Origin: Lachnospiraceae bacterium
Lineage (GTDB): Bacteria > Bacillota > Clostridia > Lachnospirales > Lachnospiraceae
Length of the DNA: 64,000 bases
Direction of reading: 5' to 3'
NCBI GenBank assembly: GCA_949383255.1
Contig: CASJPF010000019.1
Span: 1-64,000 of the forward strand
This document shows, piece by piece, positions 1-7,975 of the stretch. A program made the translations under genes and the position numbers. Each line of letters begins with the position of its first letter. The stretch's first letter is position 1. A model generated the notes under the pieces. That model saw only the letters and a list, made by a program, of their open reading frames with translations, made no database searches and was not told the origin of the DNA.

Positions 1-360
1 AGCAATCCTAAGAATTAGTTTCATATCATAATATAGTATGTAAATCACTGTAAATGGAAAAACCATAATAAACACCAAATCATTTTGTGCCCCGATCACA
101 GCAAGTCCATAGACCACCATATACCCAATCACAGACACATGTTTAAATATCGCACTGTCTTTCTTGTGAAAATAAACTGCATAACATGTAATCATTGATG
201 CGATAACCGACAAATCAACCGCCATCATAAATTCAAAACTGATGTTTCCCTGTACATAATCTCCAATATACCCAAAGAACAGAAACATATCAATGATTGT
301 AATGATCATAAGCACAAATTTATTCACACGTTTTTCATTTTGTCCATCATTTCCCTTCAT
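1..360 (-). CDS. N-terminal part of a multi-pass membrane protein, probably a chemotaxis receptor (truncated by window edge)
   Basis: An open frame starts at an ATG at 358-360 behind a good AAAGGAG site and runs off the left edge without a stop, so only 120 codons are visible. The product is almost entirely hydrophobic: after a short charged start (MKGNDGQNEKRVNKF) there are about five closely spaced membrane segments, ending in YILYYDMKLILRIA. I recall this kind of N-terminus from Lachnospiraceae methyl-accepting chemotaxis proteins with an intramembrane sensor, but the signalling domain is outside the window. A diguanylate cyclase or other sensor with the same N-terminal module is possible. 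Confidence 0.5.
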   Translation of the reverse strand, partial: MKGNDGQNEKRVNKFVLMIITIIDMFLFFGYIGDYVQGNISFEFMMAVDLSVIASMITCYAVYFHKKDSAIFKHVSVIGYMVVYGLAVIGAQNDLVFIMVFPFTVIYILYYDMKLILRIA

Positions 361-429
361 CACTATCATCTCCTTTATATTTTCTATAATTCCTAAAAAT
401 TCCTGAACAAACCTATAAGAAAGCAAACC

Positions 430-469
430 GCTGGGAAATTCATTTTTGGAGGAAAATGAATACCCCAGC
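430..469 (-). terminator. Imperfect hairpin downstream of the ThuA/TIM gene
   Basis: GCTGGG-A-AATTCATTTT pairs with AAAATGAATACCCCAGC across a short GGAGG-containing loop. It lies about 150 bases past the stop of the minus-strand ThuA/TIM-barrel gene and before the next minus-strand gene. The U-tract is poor (GGTTTGCTTTC), so a terminator is plausible but not certain. Confidence 0.4.
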
Positions 470-616
470 AATTTATAGAGTAGTTATTGAAGTTGTCGTG
501 ACAACCGAATTTATTATACATATCCCTTTGCCAAAAGAAAATATTTCTGGTATATATTGCATTTTTTGCGGTATGATTTGCATACCAATATGGCTAAACT
601 GCTTTGGATTGTGACA

Positions 617-2185
617 TTAGACACACTCCAAGACAGATCTTAAGAACCGCGCTGACTGCTCAATGCTCTCCAACTGATCAAGTTCCCCAAAATGTTCAAT
701 CGACAGATATCCGTTATAACCTATTTCTTTAAGCTTTCTGACAAGCTGTGTGACAGGAATGTAACCACTTCCTGTCGGAACAGATTTCAGCCCATTTCCT
801 TCACTTCCCCTATCCTTACAGTGCACATGTACAATATATCGTTCTAATAACTCATATGCCTCCATTACATTCTCATAGCCAAAAGCAAAATTTCCCATGT
901 CAAAAGTACATTTTAAATCGGGTACATTGCGCAAAAACCAGAGCAGTTCATTCATTCGCGAGCACGGCGACCCAACTGCATCAAAGTCTTCAAGTGTCAC
1001 TTGCACTCCCAAAGACTTTGCATAATCGGTAAGCTCAATCAATGCTGCTTTCATCACCTGAATGCGCAGATTTTGCTCCATAAAGCGCTCGACCGCAAAA
1101 TAATCACTGCTCACACTATGCAGCGCTCTTGCTTCCTCTTCATCCAGAAATCCTGGCACCACCAAAATCTTTTTTACCCCTAGTTGATATGCCATATCAA
1201 TTTGATCTTTTCCAACACCAATATCTGACTTTCGCTGAAAATCATAAAAATGGTAAATACTTGCAACTTCCATATAGTGATAGCGCAACGCTCCACAAAT
1301 TTGATCATAGTCTGCGCAGAGATGATCATATTCAATATCAATACCACGGATTCCAAGGTCACTGCAACGTCGCATAATTTTGTCGATTGTATTTGCGCCC
1401 TCCGACTGGGCAACCGCCTGTAAAATATGATCATAAAATACAGAAATTTTCATTGGATTGGTATATTCTTGCTCCAACGTTACTTTCACTGCTGTGCAGG
1501 TCATAGGTCCTGCCTGACGTTTTACCTCCGCACACCAGTACACTGCATTGGAGAGAATCCGCTGAATTTCAGGCATATGATAAATAGGATACTCCTCATG
1601 CCCTGGCTGGAAATAAAAAATCCTGCCTCGTCCACGCTGAAAAGTACAGCCGCTGCGAAACACCTCACCTCCTGCAAACCAACCAGTAAATACCACATCA
1701 TCCGGTTTTGGAATATCAAAATATTCCCCGTACATCTCCTCCATTGGAATGTCAAACTGTGCAGGAATCCCCTGTGCAATTGGATGATACGGTGCAGTGA
1801 CAAACAACCGCTCACGGTCCCCATGCTTCCAGCGAAGTGTCATACTTGTTCCCATCAGCAGCCCCATAATCTTGGCAAAATGCGCAGAGTGCAATGCGAT
1901 GAGACCCATGCCGCCCAGCACATGATTCTGCACGCGCTTTGCTATTTCATCCGAAAAGTCGCCATGTGCCATATGTCCCCAGTAAACCAACACATCTGTA
2001 TCTGCAAGAACCTCCTCTGTCAGTCCATGTTCTGGTTCCTCTAAAGTCGCAGTCCGAACAAATATATTTTTATCCTTTTTCAAAAACTCCGCAATACAAC
2101 CATGAATTCCTATTGGATAAATAGCCCTCACTTCCTCCTGTCTCTGTTCATGCAAATACTCGTTCCATATGGTCACTTTAATCAT
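617..2185 (-). CDS. ThuA-like domain fused to sugar phosphate isomerase/epimerase TIM barrel
   Basis: Two domains in 522 residues. Residues 1 to about 230 are ThuA-like (trehalose utilisation, class I glutamine amidotransferase-like fold), with VLVYWGHMAHGDF and GLIALHSAH segments. Residues about 240-522 are an AP-endonuclease-2/xylose-isomerase-like TIM barrel with the usual metal-ligand positions visible as VTLEDF, CTFDMGN, VHVHCKD and LSIEH. The track ORF starts at 2305, but GGGAGG sits 7 bases before the ATG at 2185, and the extra upstream codons lie partly in a repeat element, so I use 2185. Both domains occur in sugar or inositol catabolism, usually as separate genes. The substrate cannot be read from sequence. 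Confidence 0.85.
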   Translation of the reverse strand: MIKVTIWNEYLHEQRQEEVRAIYPIGIHGCIAEFLKKDKNIFVRTATLEEPEHGLTEEVLADTDVLVYWGHMAHGDFSDEIAKRVQNHVLGGMGLIALHSAHFAKIMGLLMGTSMTLRWKHGDRERLFVTAPYHPIAQGIPAQFDIPMEEMYGEYFDIPKPDDVVFTGWFAGGEVFRSGCTFQRGRGRIFYFQPGHEEYPIYHMPEIQRILSNAVYWCAEVKRQAGPMTCTAVKVTLEQEYTNPMKISVFYDHILQAVAQSEGANTIDKIMRRCSDLGIRGIDIEYDHLCADYDQICGALRYHYMEVASIYHFYDFQRKSDIGVGKDQIDMAYQLGVKKILVVPGFLDEEEARALHSVSSDYFAVERFMEQNLRIQVMKAALIELTDYAKSLGVQVTLEDFDAVGSPCSRMNELLWFLRNVPDLKCTFDMGNFAFGYENVMEAYELLERYIVHVHCKDRGSEGNGLKSVPTGSGYIPVTQLVRKLKEIGYNGYLSIEHFGELDQLESIEQSARFLRSVLECV

Positions 2186-2240
2186 ACTTTCCCTCCCGTA
2201 AATAACTCGCCCTAACAAACATCTCCCCGCCACAATCTTC

Positions 2241-2405
2241 TTAGGAACTGTAGAAAAATAACTGACACATCTTGACTTGTCTATTTCTCCGATTACGCAT
2301 GTCAAAAATCCTCGCCGTAGCCCGCTGCGACTACGTTTTTTGACATACCTTCTCGAAGAAATATCCTACGCAATTTGTATCACTGATTTTCCTATAATTC
2401 CTTAA
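2241..2405. repeat. 165-bp palindromic interspersed element, copy 1
   Basis: The same 165 bases recur at 4904-5068 with about 10 differences (about 94 percent identical by eye). The two arms are imperfect inverted repeats along their whole length: the left end TTAGGAACTGTAGAAAAAT matches the complement of the right end ATTTTCCTATAATTCCTTAA. The centre holds TGTCAAAAA...TTTTTTGACA enclosing CGTAG/CTACG. It has no coding capacity and looks like a MITE. It sits just upstream of the ThuA/TIM gene. Confidence 0.85.
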
Positions 2406-2477
2406 ACTATTTTATCACTGATTTCTTTGTGATTCAACAGCAATCCGCACATCATCACTTTAACTCAATATTTTTGT

Positions 2478-2554
2478 GTTACTGTTCCCCTTCCTACGCC
2501 ATGTTTTCACGAAATGCGCAGCCAAGTGCGCATTCCTGACCCATGAATAGTAGC
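2478..2554. repeat. 77-bp short palindromic element with GTTACTGTTC-type ends
   Basis: Ends GTTACTGTTC and GAATAGTAGC are near-complementary. The interior hairpin is AATGCGCA/TGCGCATT. The interior (CATGTTTTCACGAAATGCGCA ... TGCGCATTCCTGAC) is repeated at 58339-58378. The ends resemble the elements at 18300-18443, 58539-58833 and 58630-58762. Flanking direct repeats are not convincing here. Confidence 0.55.
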
Positions 2555-2579
2555 ATATTTTCTAAAATTAATCCTCTTG

Positions 2580-2608
2580 TTGACTTTTCTTTTCTTTTTA
2601 TATATATT
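2580..2608 (+). promoter_or_regulatory. SigA-type promoter for the HAD phosphatase gene
   Basis: TTGACT, a 17-base spacer, then TATATT, about 70 bases before the start codon at 2677. One mismatch to consensus in each hexamer. Confidence 0.6.
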
Positions 2609-2676
2609 TTATATGAAAATCTCGAGAATAATACTGCGAACGTGGCAAGTTAAGAGAAAGACAAGGAGAGCTAAAA

Positions 2677-3474
2677 ATGACAGGAAAAATTGCTTTTTTC
2701 GATATAGATGGCACGCTGACTTCAGAACTGGATGGCAGCATTCCAGCAGATGCTGCGACTGCGATTGCCAAGGCGCGCCAAAACGGAAACTTAATGTTTA
2801 TCAATACAGGAAGGTGTTTTCAAAATGTGGGGCGCCGCTTCCGCGAAATTGGTTGGGATGGTTATGTGTGTGGCTGCGGCACCAACATTTATTGTGATGG
2901 CAAAGATGTCCTACATGTCGCCCAGACTCATTCCACAATTATGCAGCTTTTGCGTGCTGCCCGTCAGATAGACGTCGATATTTTGTTTGAATCCCGCACT
3001 TTTGTGGCGTTTGATCTGTCTCGTCCACTACATCACACAGACGCAATACGCCAATACAATTCTTTTGTAAACCATCACTATAACATGTCGGAGGATTTGG
3101 AAAATCCAAACTTTTTTGCCGACAAATTTGTTATCTGGTATCAGGAGGAGTCTCAACTCGAAGCGTTTCGCCTCGTCAGCGACAAATGGTTTGATTGTAT
3201 TGATCGTGGCGGCACATTCCGCGAATTTGTTCCCTATGGGTACTCCAAGGCAACCGGAATCCAGTATGTACTAAATCACTATCATTTGAATTTAACAGAT
3301 GCCTACGCTTTTGGGGATAGCAATAATGACCTGCCCATGCTCTCCTATGTCCCACACAGTATTGCTATGGGAAATGCATCTCCCGAAAGCCTTTTTGCAC
3401 AGGTGGAGTATGTTACCGCAAAATCGAGCTGCGGCGGAATCCAACAGGCGTTAGAACATTATGGTTTTCTCTAA
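2677..3474 (+). CDS. HAD-superfamily hydrolase, Cof type
   Basis: This 265-residue protein has HAD motif I as DIDGTLT near residue 10, a motif II-like FINTGR, a lysine in the ADKF/YSKATG region, and the motif IV segment FGDSNNDLPML near residue 214. That arrangement is the Cof/type IIB group of small-molecule phosphatases (sugar phosphates, FMN, pyridoxal phosphate). The length fits the family. The start ATG follows AAGGAGAG at 8 bases. It appears monocistronic, with its own promoter. The substrate is not predictable. Confidence 0.9.
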   Translation: MTGKIAFFDIDGTLTSELDGSIPADAATAIAKARQNGNLMFINTGRCFQNVGRRFREIGWDGYVCGCGTNIYCDGKDVLHVAQTHSTIMQLLRAARQIDVDILFESRTFVAFDLSRPLHHTDAIRQYNSFVNHHYNMSEDLENPNFFADKFVIWYQEESQLEAFRLVSDKWFDCIDRGGTFREFVPYGYSKATGIQYVLNHYHLNLTDAYAFGDSNNDLPMLSYVPHSIAMGNASPESLFAQVEYVTAKSSCGGIQQALEHYGFL

Positions 3475-3637
3475 AAATCGGAGGAAATATCGAGCATTCC
3501 TTTGGCAATTATTATGAGATCTACGAAGGAAGGCTTGTTATTAAATAAATTTGTTCTATACGCAGCCTATCGCTACAAGATGCAAAACAGGAATTGGTTT
3601 TCTATCAAAATTAAGGAATGAAGGAAGGGACTACACA

Positions 3638-3667
3638 CAAAAAATGCCCTTAAATAAATCAAGGGCA
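3638..3667 (-). terminator. Rho-independent terminator of the nitroreductase gene
   Basis: TGCCCTT/AAGGGCA stem with a 9-base loop, followed on the minus strand by TTTTTT, six bases beyond the nitroreductase stop. Confidence 0.8.
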
Positions 3668-3672
3668 ATCCT

Positions 3673-4203
3673 TTATAAAATAGTCACTTGCGCATCGGCG
3701 TTATAGGTGTGGGGTTCTTTCGACACCGCCTTATGTCCAAATGCAATCGCAATTTCATACTCGTACTTTTCAGGGAATTGGAGCGCTTTTGAAAAATACG
3801 CTTTCTTCTCACCTCGCATGGCATCATAAATACAGCCGATTATCAAGTTTCCAAGACCAAGTTCCTCCGCAGCAAGCGCCATATTTTCTACAGCAATACC
3901 AGCATCTAACGCGCTCCATCGAAATTCACTGTCAGCACTCAATATAACAACAGTCGGCGCTTCATAGTAAAAGTTATGGGGCGGCACAGAAATCTCGCGA
4001 AGGCGGTTCTTTTCCTCCTCCAATTCTGTCAAAATCGGATTATCGCCTTTTAGTACTGTAAAATGAATCTCCTGTTTATTCGCGGCTGTCGGTGCCTGCA
4101 AACCAGCATGAATCAGTATATTCAACTCCTCGTCTGTCAACGGTTCATCTGTATATCCTCTCGTAGAACTTCGTCTTTTTATTACATCTATCACAGTACT
4201 CAT
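3673..4203 (-). CDS. Nitroreductase family protein
   Basis: 176 residues, the typical size of a compact FMN-dependent nitroreductase. The N-terminal RRSSTRGYTDEPL and the APTAANKQ segment are the FMN-phosphate-binding signature. The later GIAVENMALAAEELGLGNLIIG region is the dimer-core helix and flavin-contact loop. Such enzymes reduce nitro groups, quinones or enones with NAD(P)H. The track ORF begins at a TTG at 4212, only two bases from AGGAG; the ATG at 4203 has a proper 10-base spacing and is chosen. It has its own promoter and terminator, so probably a single-gene unit. Confidence 0.9.
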   Translation of the reverse strand: MSTVIDVIKRRSSTRGYTDEPLTDEELNILIHAGLQAPTAANKQEIHFTVLKGDNPILTELEEEKNRLREISVPPHNFYYEAPTVVILSADSEFRWSALDAGIAVENMALAAEELGLGNLIIGCIYDAMRGEKKAYFSKALQFPEKYEYEIAIAFGHKAVSKEPHTYNADAQVTIL

Positions 4204-4334
4204 TCTTAACAATCTCCTTATTTATTCATAGTCTATGGTATTGTAGTCAGATAGCGCTTAAATTTATTTCTCTATATCACCTATTTTCGTATCACTCTGT
4301 ATTTCTACAACTTGCCTAAACGATTGATATTTGC

Positions 4335-4363
4335 ATTATATCACATCAAAAAAGTCATGTCTA
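4335..4363 (-). promoter_or_regulatory. SigA-type promoter for the nitroreductase gene
   Basis: On the minus strand: TAGACA, 17 bases, TATAAT, about 130 bases upstream of the chosen start. Confidence 0.6.
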
Positions 4364-4438
4364 TTGAAATCTAAAGCAACATCAACACAACCGTTACGAG
4401 AACTTCGTTCAAACCACTTGTCAGGCGTTTTAAAAATA

Positions 4439-4864
4439 TTAAGAAGTTGTAGAAAAATATATAGAAGTCAGAGCCGCTCCAACCCATGTTCCAAATGTAT
4501 TTAATATTAAGTCATCTAACTCAGAAAATCCAGTTCCAAACACAAACTGCATTGTCTCGATTAAAAAAGAAAAGAGAAAACCGCAGACCGCTGTATGAAA
4601 TGGAGTCTTAGTTTTCCCCATATATTGCAAATACATGCCGAGTGGAACAAACCAAAGAATATTTCCCAAAAATAGATACCCAAAATAAAACCAGTTTCCC
4701 TGTTGAAGCAACGCAATATATCCCTCAAATAAGGTTAGATTTATCTTTCCATTCTGGCACAAATGCTGCAAAGTAAATGTGGATCGAAACACTGTTATCC
4801 GTAGCACAATTGCAAGATATAGAAAAAATAAAAGCGTTATCACTTTTTTACATCTCTGTGACAT
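4439..4864 (-). CDS. VanZ family membrane protein
   Basis: 141 residues with about four membrane helices. The segments NILWFVPLGMYLQ and FLIETMQFVFGTGFSELDDLILNTFGTWVG match the VanZ pattern (polar residues inside helices, then the D-D-ILNTLG-type loop). VanZ proteins are linked to low-level teicoplanin resistance in enterococci, but most family members have no known function. AAAGGA lies upstream of the ATG. It stands alone, between an intergenic region and a copy of the 165-bp element just upstream of its start. Confidence 0.85.
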   Translation of the reverse strand: MSQRCKKVITLLFFLYLAIVLRITVFRSTFTLQHLCQNGKINLTLFEGYIALLQQGNWFYFGYLFLGNILWFVPLGMYLQYMGKTKTPFHTAVCGFLFSFLIETMQFVFGTGFSELDDLILNTFGTWVGAALTSIYFSTTS

Positions 4865-4903
4865 CTGTTGTCCTTTCTACAGATCCTAAATAGACGCACC
4901 AAC

Positions 4904-5068
4904 TTAGGAACTGTAGAAAAATAACTGACACATCTTGACTTGTCTATTTCTCCGATTACGCATGTTAAAAATCCTCGCCGTAGCCCGCTGCGCTTACGTT
5001 TTTTGACATACCTCCTCGAAGAAATACCCTACGCAGTCTGCATCACTTATTTTCCTACAATTCCTTAA
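4904..5068. repeat. 165-bp palindromic interspersed element, copy 2
   Basis: Same length and orientation as 2241-2405, with about 10 substitutions. It lies 40 bases upstream of the VanZ-like gene, so both copies sit just upstream of a minus-strand gene. The remaining stretch 5069-5313 shows no gene that I can support. Confidence 0.85.
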
Positions 5069-5313
5069 TTAAATTTATTCGGGTGGGAGCGCAAAAACAT
5101 AATTTTAAAGAAACGTATTTTCAGGCGTTGGTCAACGAATTTTATGCCCACAAATTCTTTCTGCCAATTTCTAAATTTATTAGTCATTCAGATTACCTTT
5201 TTTAGTATAACATGAAAACATTCAAATATCTATGATTACTTACAGGTCAAATGAATTTCTAAAATATGACATATAGGGTATACTGGAAAACTATTTTAGT
5301 AAAAATTATTTAG

Positions 5314-5342
5314 TTTACAAGAAAGACATAAGAATTTATAAT
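5314..5342 (+). promoter_or_regulatory. SigA-type promoter of the BceRS-like operon
   Basis: TTTACA, 17 bases, TATAAT, ending about 38 bases before the response regulator start codon. Confidence 0.65.
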
Positions 5343-5379
5343 AAAAATATATTGTGTTAAGGAGAATTGGAGTAAGATT

Positions 5380-6045
5380 ATGTACAGAATAATGATTGTT
5401 GAAGATGAAATTATGATGAGGAATGAATTATCCAATATGCTAAAAAACAATGGGTATGAGGTATGCTACATTACAGACTTTGTAAATGTAACCGATCAGC
5501 TTATTCAGGAACATATGGATCTAATTTTGCTGGATATCAATCTTCCAAATGAAAATGGATATCAAATTTGTAGCAAAGTGCGTGCAAGCATTCCAGTTCC
5601 AATCATTTTTATAACCAGCAGAAATTCTGATATGGATGAGTTGAACAGCTTTATTTCTGGCGGAGACGATTATATTACAAAGCCATATAATATTCCTGTT
5701 CTTCTGGCAAGAATCTCCAATGTACTAAAACGCACATACAAGGAATCAGAAAATGAACAGTTGGAATATAAAGGTTTGATATTATATGTGGAAAAAAATA
5801 TCATTGTTTATAATGAGCAGGAAATAGAGCTTACTAAAAATGAATTTAAAATCTTATTGTTTTTAGTAAAGGGAAAGGGGAAAATTTTATCTCGAACGGA
5901 AATCATAGAGTATTTATGGGACAATGAAATGTTTGTCGATGACAATACTTTAAGTGTAAATATCAGAAGGATACGTACAAAGTTAGAGAAAATAGGTCTC
6001 TCTGATTTTATACACACAAAGCACGGACAGGGATATGCGGTATAA
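5380..6045 (+). CDS. OmpR-family response regulator (BceR/GraR-like)
   Basis: 221 residues. The receiver domain (1-115) has the acidic pair as VEDE, the phospho-acceptor in LILLDINLPNENGY, a TSR switch region and a KPYNIPVL lysine. The C-terminal winged helix (about 125-221) contains LTKNEFKILLFL and the HTKHGQGYAV end. It follows AAGGAGAATTGG. Its stop overlaps the downstream kinase start, so the pair is co-transcribed. Together with the kinase and the ABC pair it forms the standard module that senses cell-wall-active peptides and induces the transporter. Confidence 0.92.
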   Translation: MYRIMIVEDEIMMRNELSNMLKNNGYEVCYITDFVNVTDQLIQEHMDLILLDINLPNENGYQICSKVRASIPVPIIFITSRNSDMDELNSFISGGDDYITKPYNIPVLLARISNVLKRTYKESENEQLEYKGLILYVEKNIIVYNEQEIELTKNEFKILLFLVKGKGKILSRTEIIEYLWDNEMFVDDNTLSVNIRRIRTKLEKIGLSDFIHTKHGQGYAV

Positions 6046-7060
6046 TCAAATGAATGAATATTTAAAAGAAAATAAAATCTACATCTTTGTTGGTATGACT
6101 GCCTTGATTTTTTTATCTGCCTTTTTAATTTCAGAGGATATTCAAACAGCATATGTAATTTCAATTGATGTGATTTCCTGGGGAATTTTCAGTTTCCTTT
6201 TTGTATACCATTATTTGCGGAGAAAAAAATATCATACAATAATCGAAAAGCTCCTTGAAGGACTAGACAAAAAATATCTGTTGACAGATATTATAGAGTT
6301 TTCTCAGACACTAGAAGACCAATTTTATTATCAAATAATGAAAGAATGTACCAAAGCAATGCTTGATGAAATTGCGCGTGAGAAAATAGATCGGCTAGAA
6401 TATAAGGAGTATATCGAACAGTGGCTTCATGAAATTAAAAATCCCCTTGCAACAATTAAATTAATTTGCGATAACGACCGTTCCGCAACAACAACAAAAA
6501 TACTGCTTGAAATAACCAGAATGAATAACTATATGGATCAGGTTTTATATTATGCACGAAGCGCAGATGTTGAGAAAGATTATATTATCAAGGAAATACA
6601 GCTTTCAGAATGTGTGAAGAAAGTTTTAATCAAAAATAAACAGCTTTTGATTGAGAATAAAGCAAAAGTTATACTAGACGAATGTAGGGATTCTGTATTA
6701 ACAGATGAAAAATGGTTGGAATTTATTATTACGCAGATAATTAATAATTCAATACAATATAAAACTGATAACTCAATGGAATTAAAAATATTTACCCAGA
6801 AAATAGACAAAGACATAGAACTAATCATCCAAGATAATGGAATTGGCATTTTAAAATCAGATATTTCCAGAGTTTTTGAAAAGGGATATACGGGTAAAAA
6901 TGGAAGGAATAATAGTACATCAACAGGTCTTGGACTTTATTTGTGCAAAAAATTATGTAACAAACTAGGCGTGGACATTTATATTGAATCACAAAGAGGA
7001 CAAGGAACGAGTGTTATATTGGTATTTCAAAATAGAAAAATATTAGAGATGCAGTCATAG
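6035..7060 (+). CDS. Intramembrane-sensing histidine kinase (BceS/GraS-like)
   Basis: 341 residues. Two membrane helices (about 14-32 and 38-58) are separated by only a few residues, typical of kinases that sense through their partner ABC permease. The H-box is WLHEIKNPLATIKL, the N-box region IITQIINNSIQY, G1 is IQDNGIGI and G2 is STSTGLGLYLCKKL. The start at 6035 overlaps the regulator by 11 bases; the ATG at 6050 (MNEYLKENK) is an alternative start. A hairpin spans the stop codon. Confidence 0.9.
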   Translation: MRYNQMNEYLKENKIYIFVGMTALIFLSAFLISEDIQTAYVISIDVISWGIFSFLFVYHYLRRKKYHTIIEKLLEGLDKKYLLTDIIEFSQTLEDQFYYQIMKECTKAMLDEIAREKIDRLEYKEYIEQWLHEIKNPLATIKLICDNDRSATTTKILLEITRMNNYMDQVLYYARSADVEKDYIIKEIQLSECVKKVLIKNKQLLIENKAKVILDECRDSVLTDEKWLEFIITQIINNSIQYKTDNSMELKIFTQKIDKDIELIIQDNGIGILKSDISRVFEKGYTGKNGRNNSTSTGLGLYLCKKLCNKLGVDIYIESQRGQGTSVILVFQNRKILEMQS

Positions 7061-7074
7061 AATTCTGCATCTCT
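7045..7074 (+). terminator. Hairpin across the kinase stop codon, possible attenuator
   Basis: AGAGATGCAG/CTGCATCTCT, 10 perfect pairs with a 10-base loop that contains the stop codon. It is followed by TACAGTTTTG, a weak U-tract. It partly overlaps the operator-like palindrome at 7072. Confidence 0.5.
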
Positions 7075-7089
7075 TACAGTTTTGTAAGA
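7072..7089 (+). promoter_or_regulatory. Operator-like palindrome before the ABC transporter genes
   Basis: TCTTACA-GTTT-TGTAAGA, seven perfect pairs, followed at once by another half site TTTTGTAAGA (7091-7100). A TATAAT lies at 7132-7137 with a weak -35, as expected for an activated promoter. BceR-type regulators bind TTACA...TGTAA-like inverted repeats upstream of their transporter genes, so this is the likely target of the regulator at 5380. Confidence 0.55.
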
Positions 7090-7195
7090 ATTTTGTAAGA
7101 TAACACAATATACTTTTGTAGCGCAAGCAATTATAATGAAAATAATTTATATAACCTCTCAGAGTGTATATATAGGATAAGGAGGAGAATTCAAT

Positions 7196-7975
7196 ATGAA
7201 AAATGAACGACCGCTATTGCATATTCAAAATATACAAAAGTATTATGGAAGCAACAATAATAATATTGTGAAAGCTCTTGATGACATCAGTTTTGATGTA
7301 AATAAGGGAGAATTTCTAGGAATTATGGGAGCCTCTGGCGCTGGTAAGACAACATTACTGAACTGCATTTCTACGATTGATACCGTTAGCGCTGGACACA
7401 TTATTCTGGGAGAGAATGATGTTACTACATTGAAGAATAAAATGCTTGCGCAGTTCAGAAGAGAAAACCTAGGTTTTGTTTTCCAGGATTTCAGCCTATT
7501 GGATAATTTAACAATATATGACAACATTGCTCTAGCATTAACAATCAATGGTGTCTCATCTGTTGAAATTAAACGAAGAATAGACACAATTGCAAAAGAA
7601 CTAGGAATATATGAGATTCTACAGCATTATCCGTATGAAGCATCTGGCGGGCAAAAGCAGCGTTGTGCATGTGCCAGAGCAATCATTAACAATCCCCAGT
7701 TGGTTCTTGCGGATGAGCCGACAGGCGCTTTAGATAGTCATTCTGCCCAAATGCTTTTAGAAACAATGTACGATATGAATAAAAAGCTAAATACAACATT
7801 TATAATGGTAACACATGATGCACTTTCAGCAAGTTATGCCAAGCGTGTTATTTTTTTAAAGGACGGGAAGATTTATATAGAATTACAGAAAGGAGAAAAA
7901 GAGAGGCGCCACTTTTTCACCGAAATATTAGATGTAGTAGCACTTCTAGGAGGTGAACGAAAACATGTATCTTAA
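7196..7975 (+). CDS. ABC transporter ATP-binding protein (BceA/MacB-like)
   Basis: 259 residues. Walker A is GASGAGKTT, the signature is ASGGQKQR, Walker B is LVLADEPTGALDS and the H-loop is in MVTHDA. The LADEPTGALD form and the adjacent FtsX-like permease place it in the BceAB/MacB/LolD group, which confers resistance to cell-wall-active peptides rather than importing nutrients. TAAGGAGGAG precedes the ATG. Its 3' end overlaps the permease start. Confidence 0.92.
   Translation: MKNERPLLHIQNIQKYYGSNNNNIVKALDDISFDVNKGEFLGIMGASGAGKTTLLNCISTIDTVSAGHIILGENDVTTLKNKMLAQFRRENLGFVFQDFSLLDNLTIYDNIALALTINGVSSVEIKRRIDTIAKELGIYEILQHYPYEASGGQKQRCACARAIINNPQLVLADEPTGALDSHSAQMLLETMYDMNKKLNTTFIMVTHDALSASYAKRVIFLKDGKIYIELQKGEKERRHFFTEILDVVALLGGERKHVS

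Noticed and set aside
3475-3612. Protein-like reading frames between the HAD and nitroreductase genes (e.g. ending SFGNYYEIYEGRLVIK)
   Set aside because: Short, no start or ribosome site, and no recognised family; possibly a gene remnant but not supportable.
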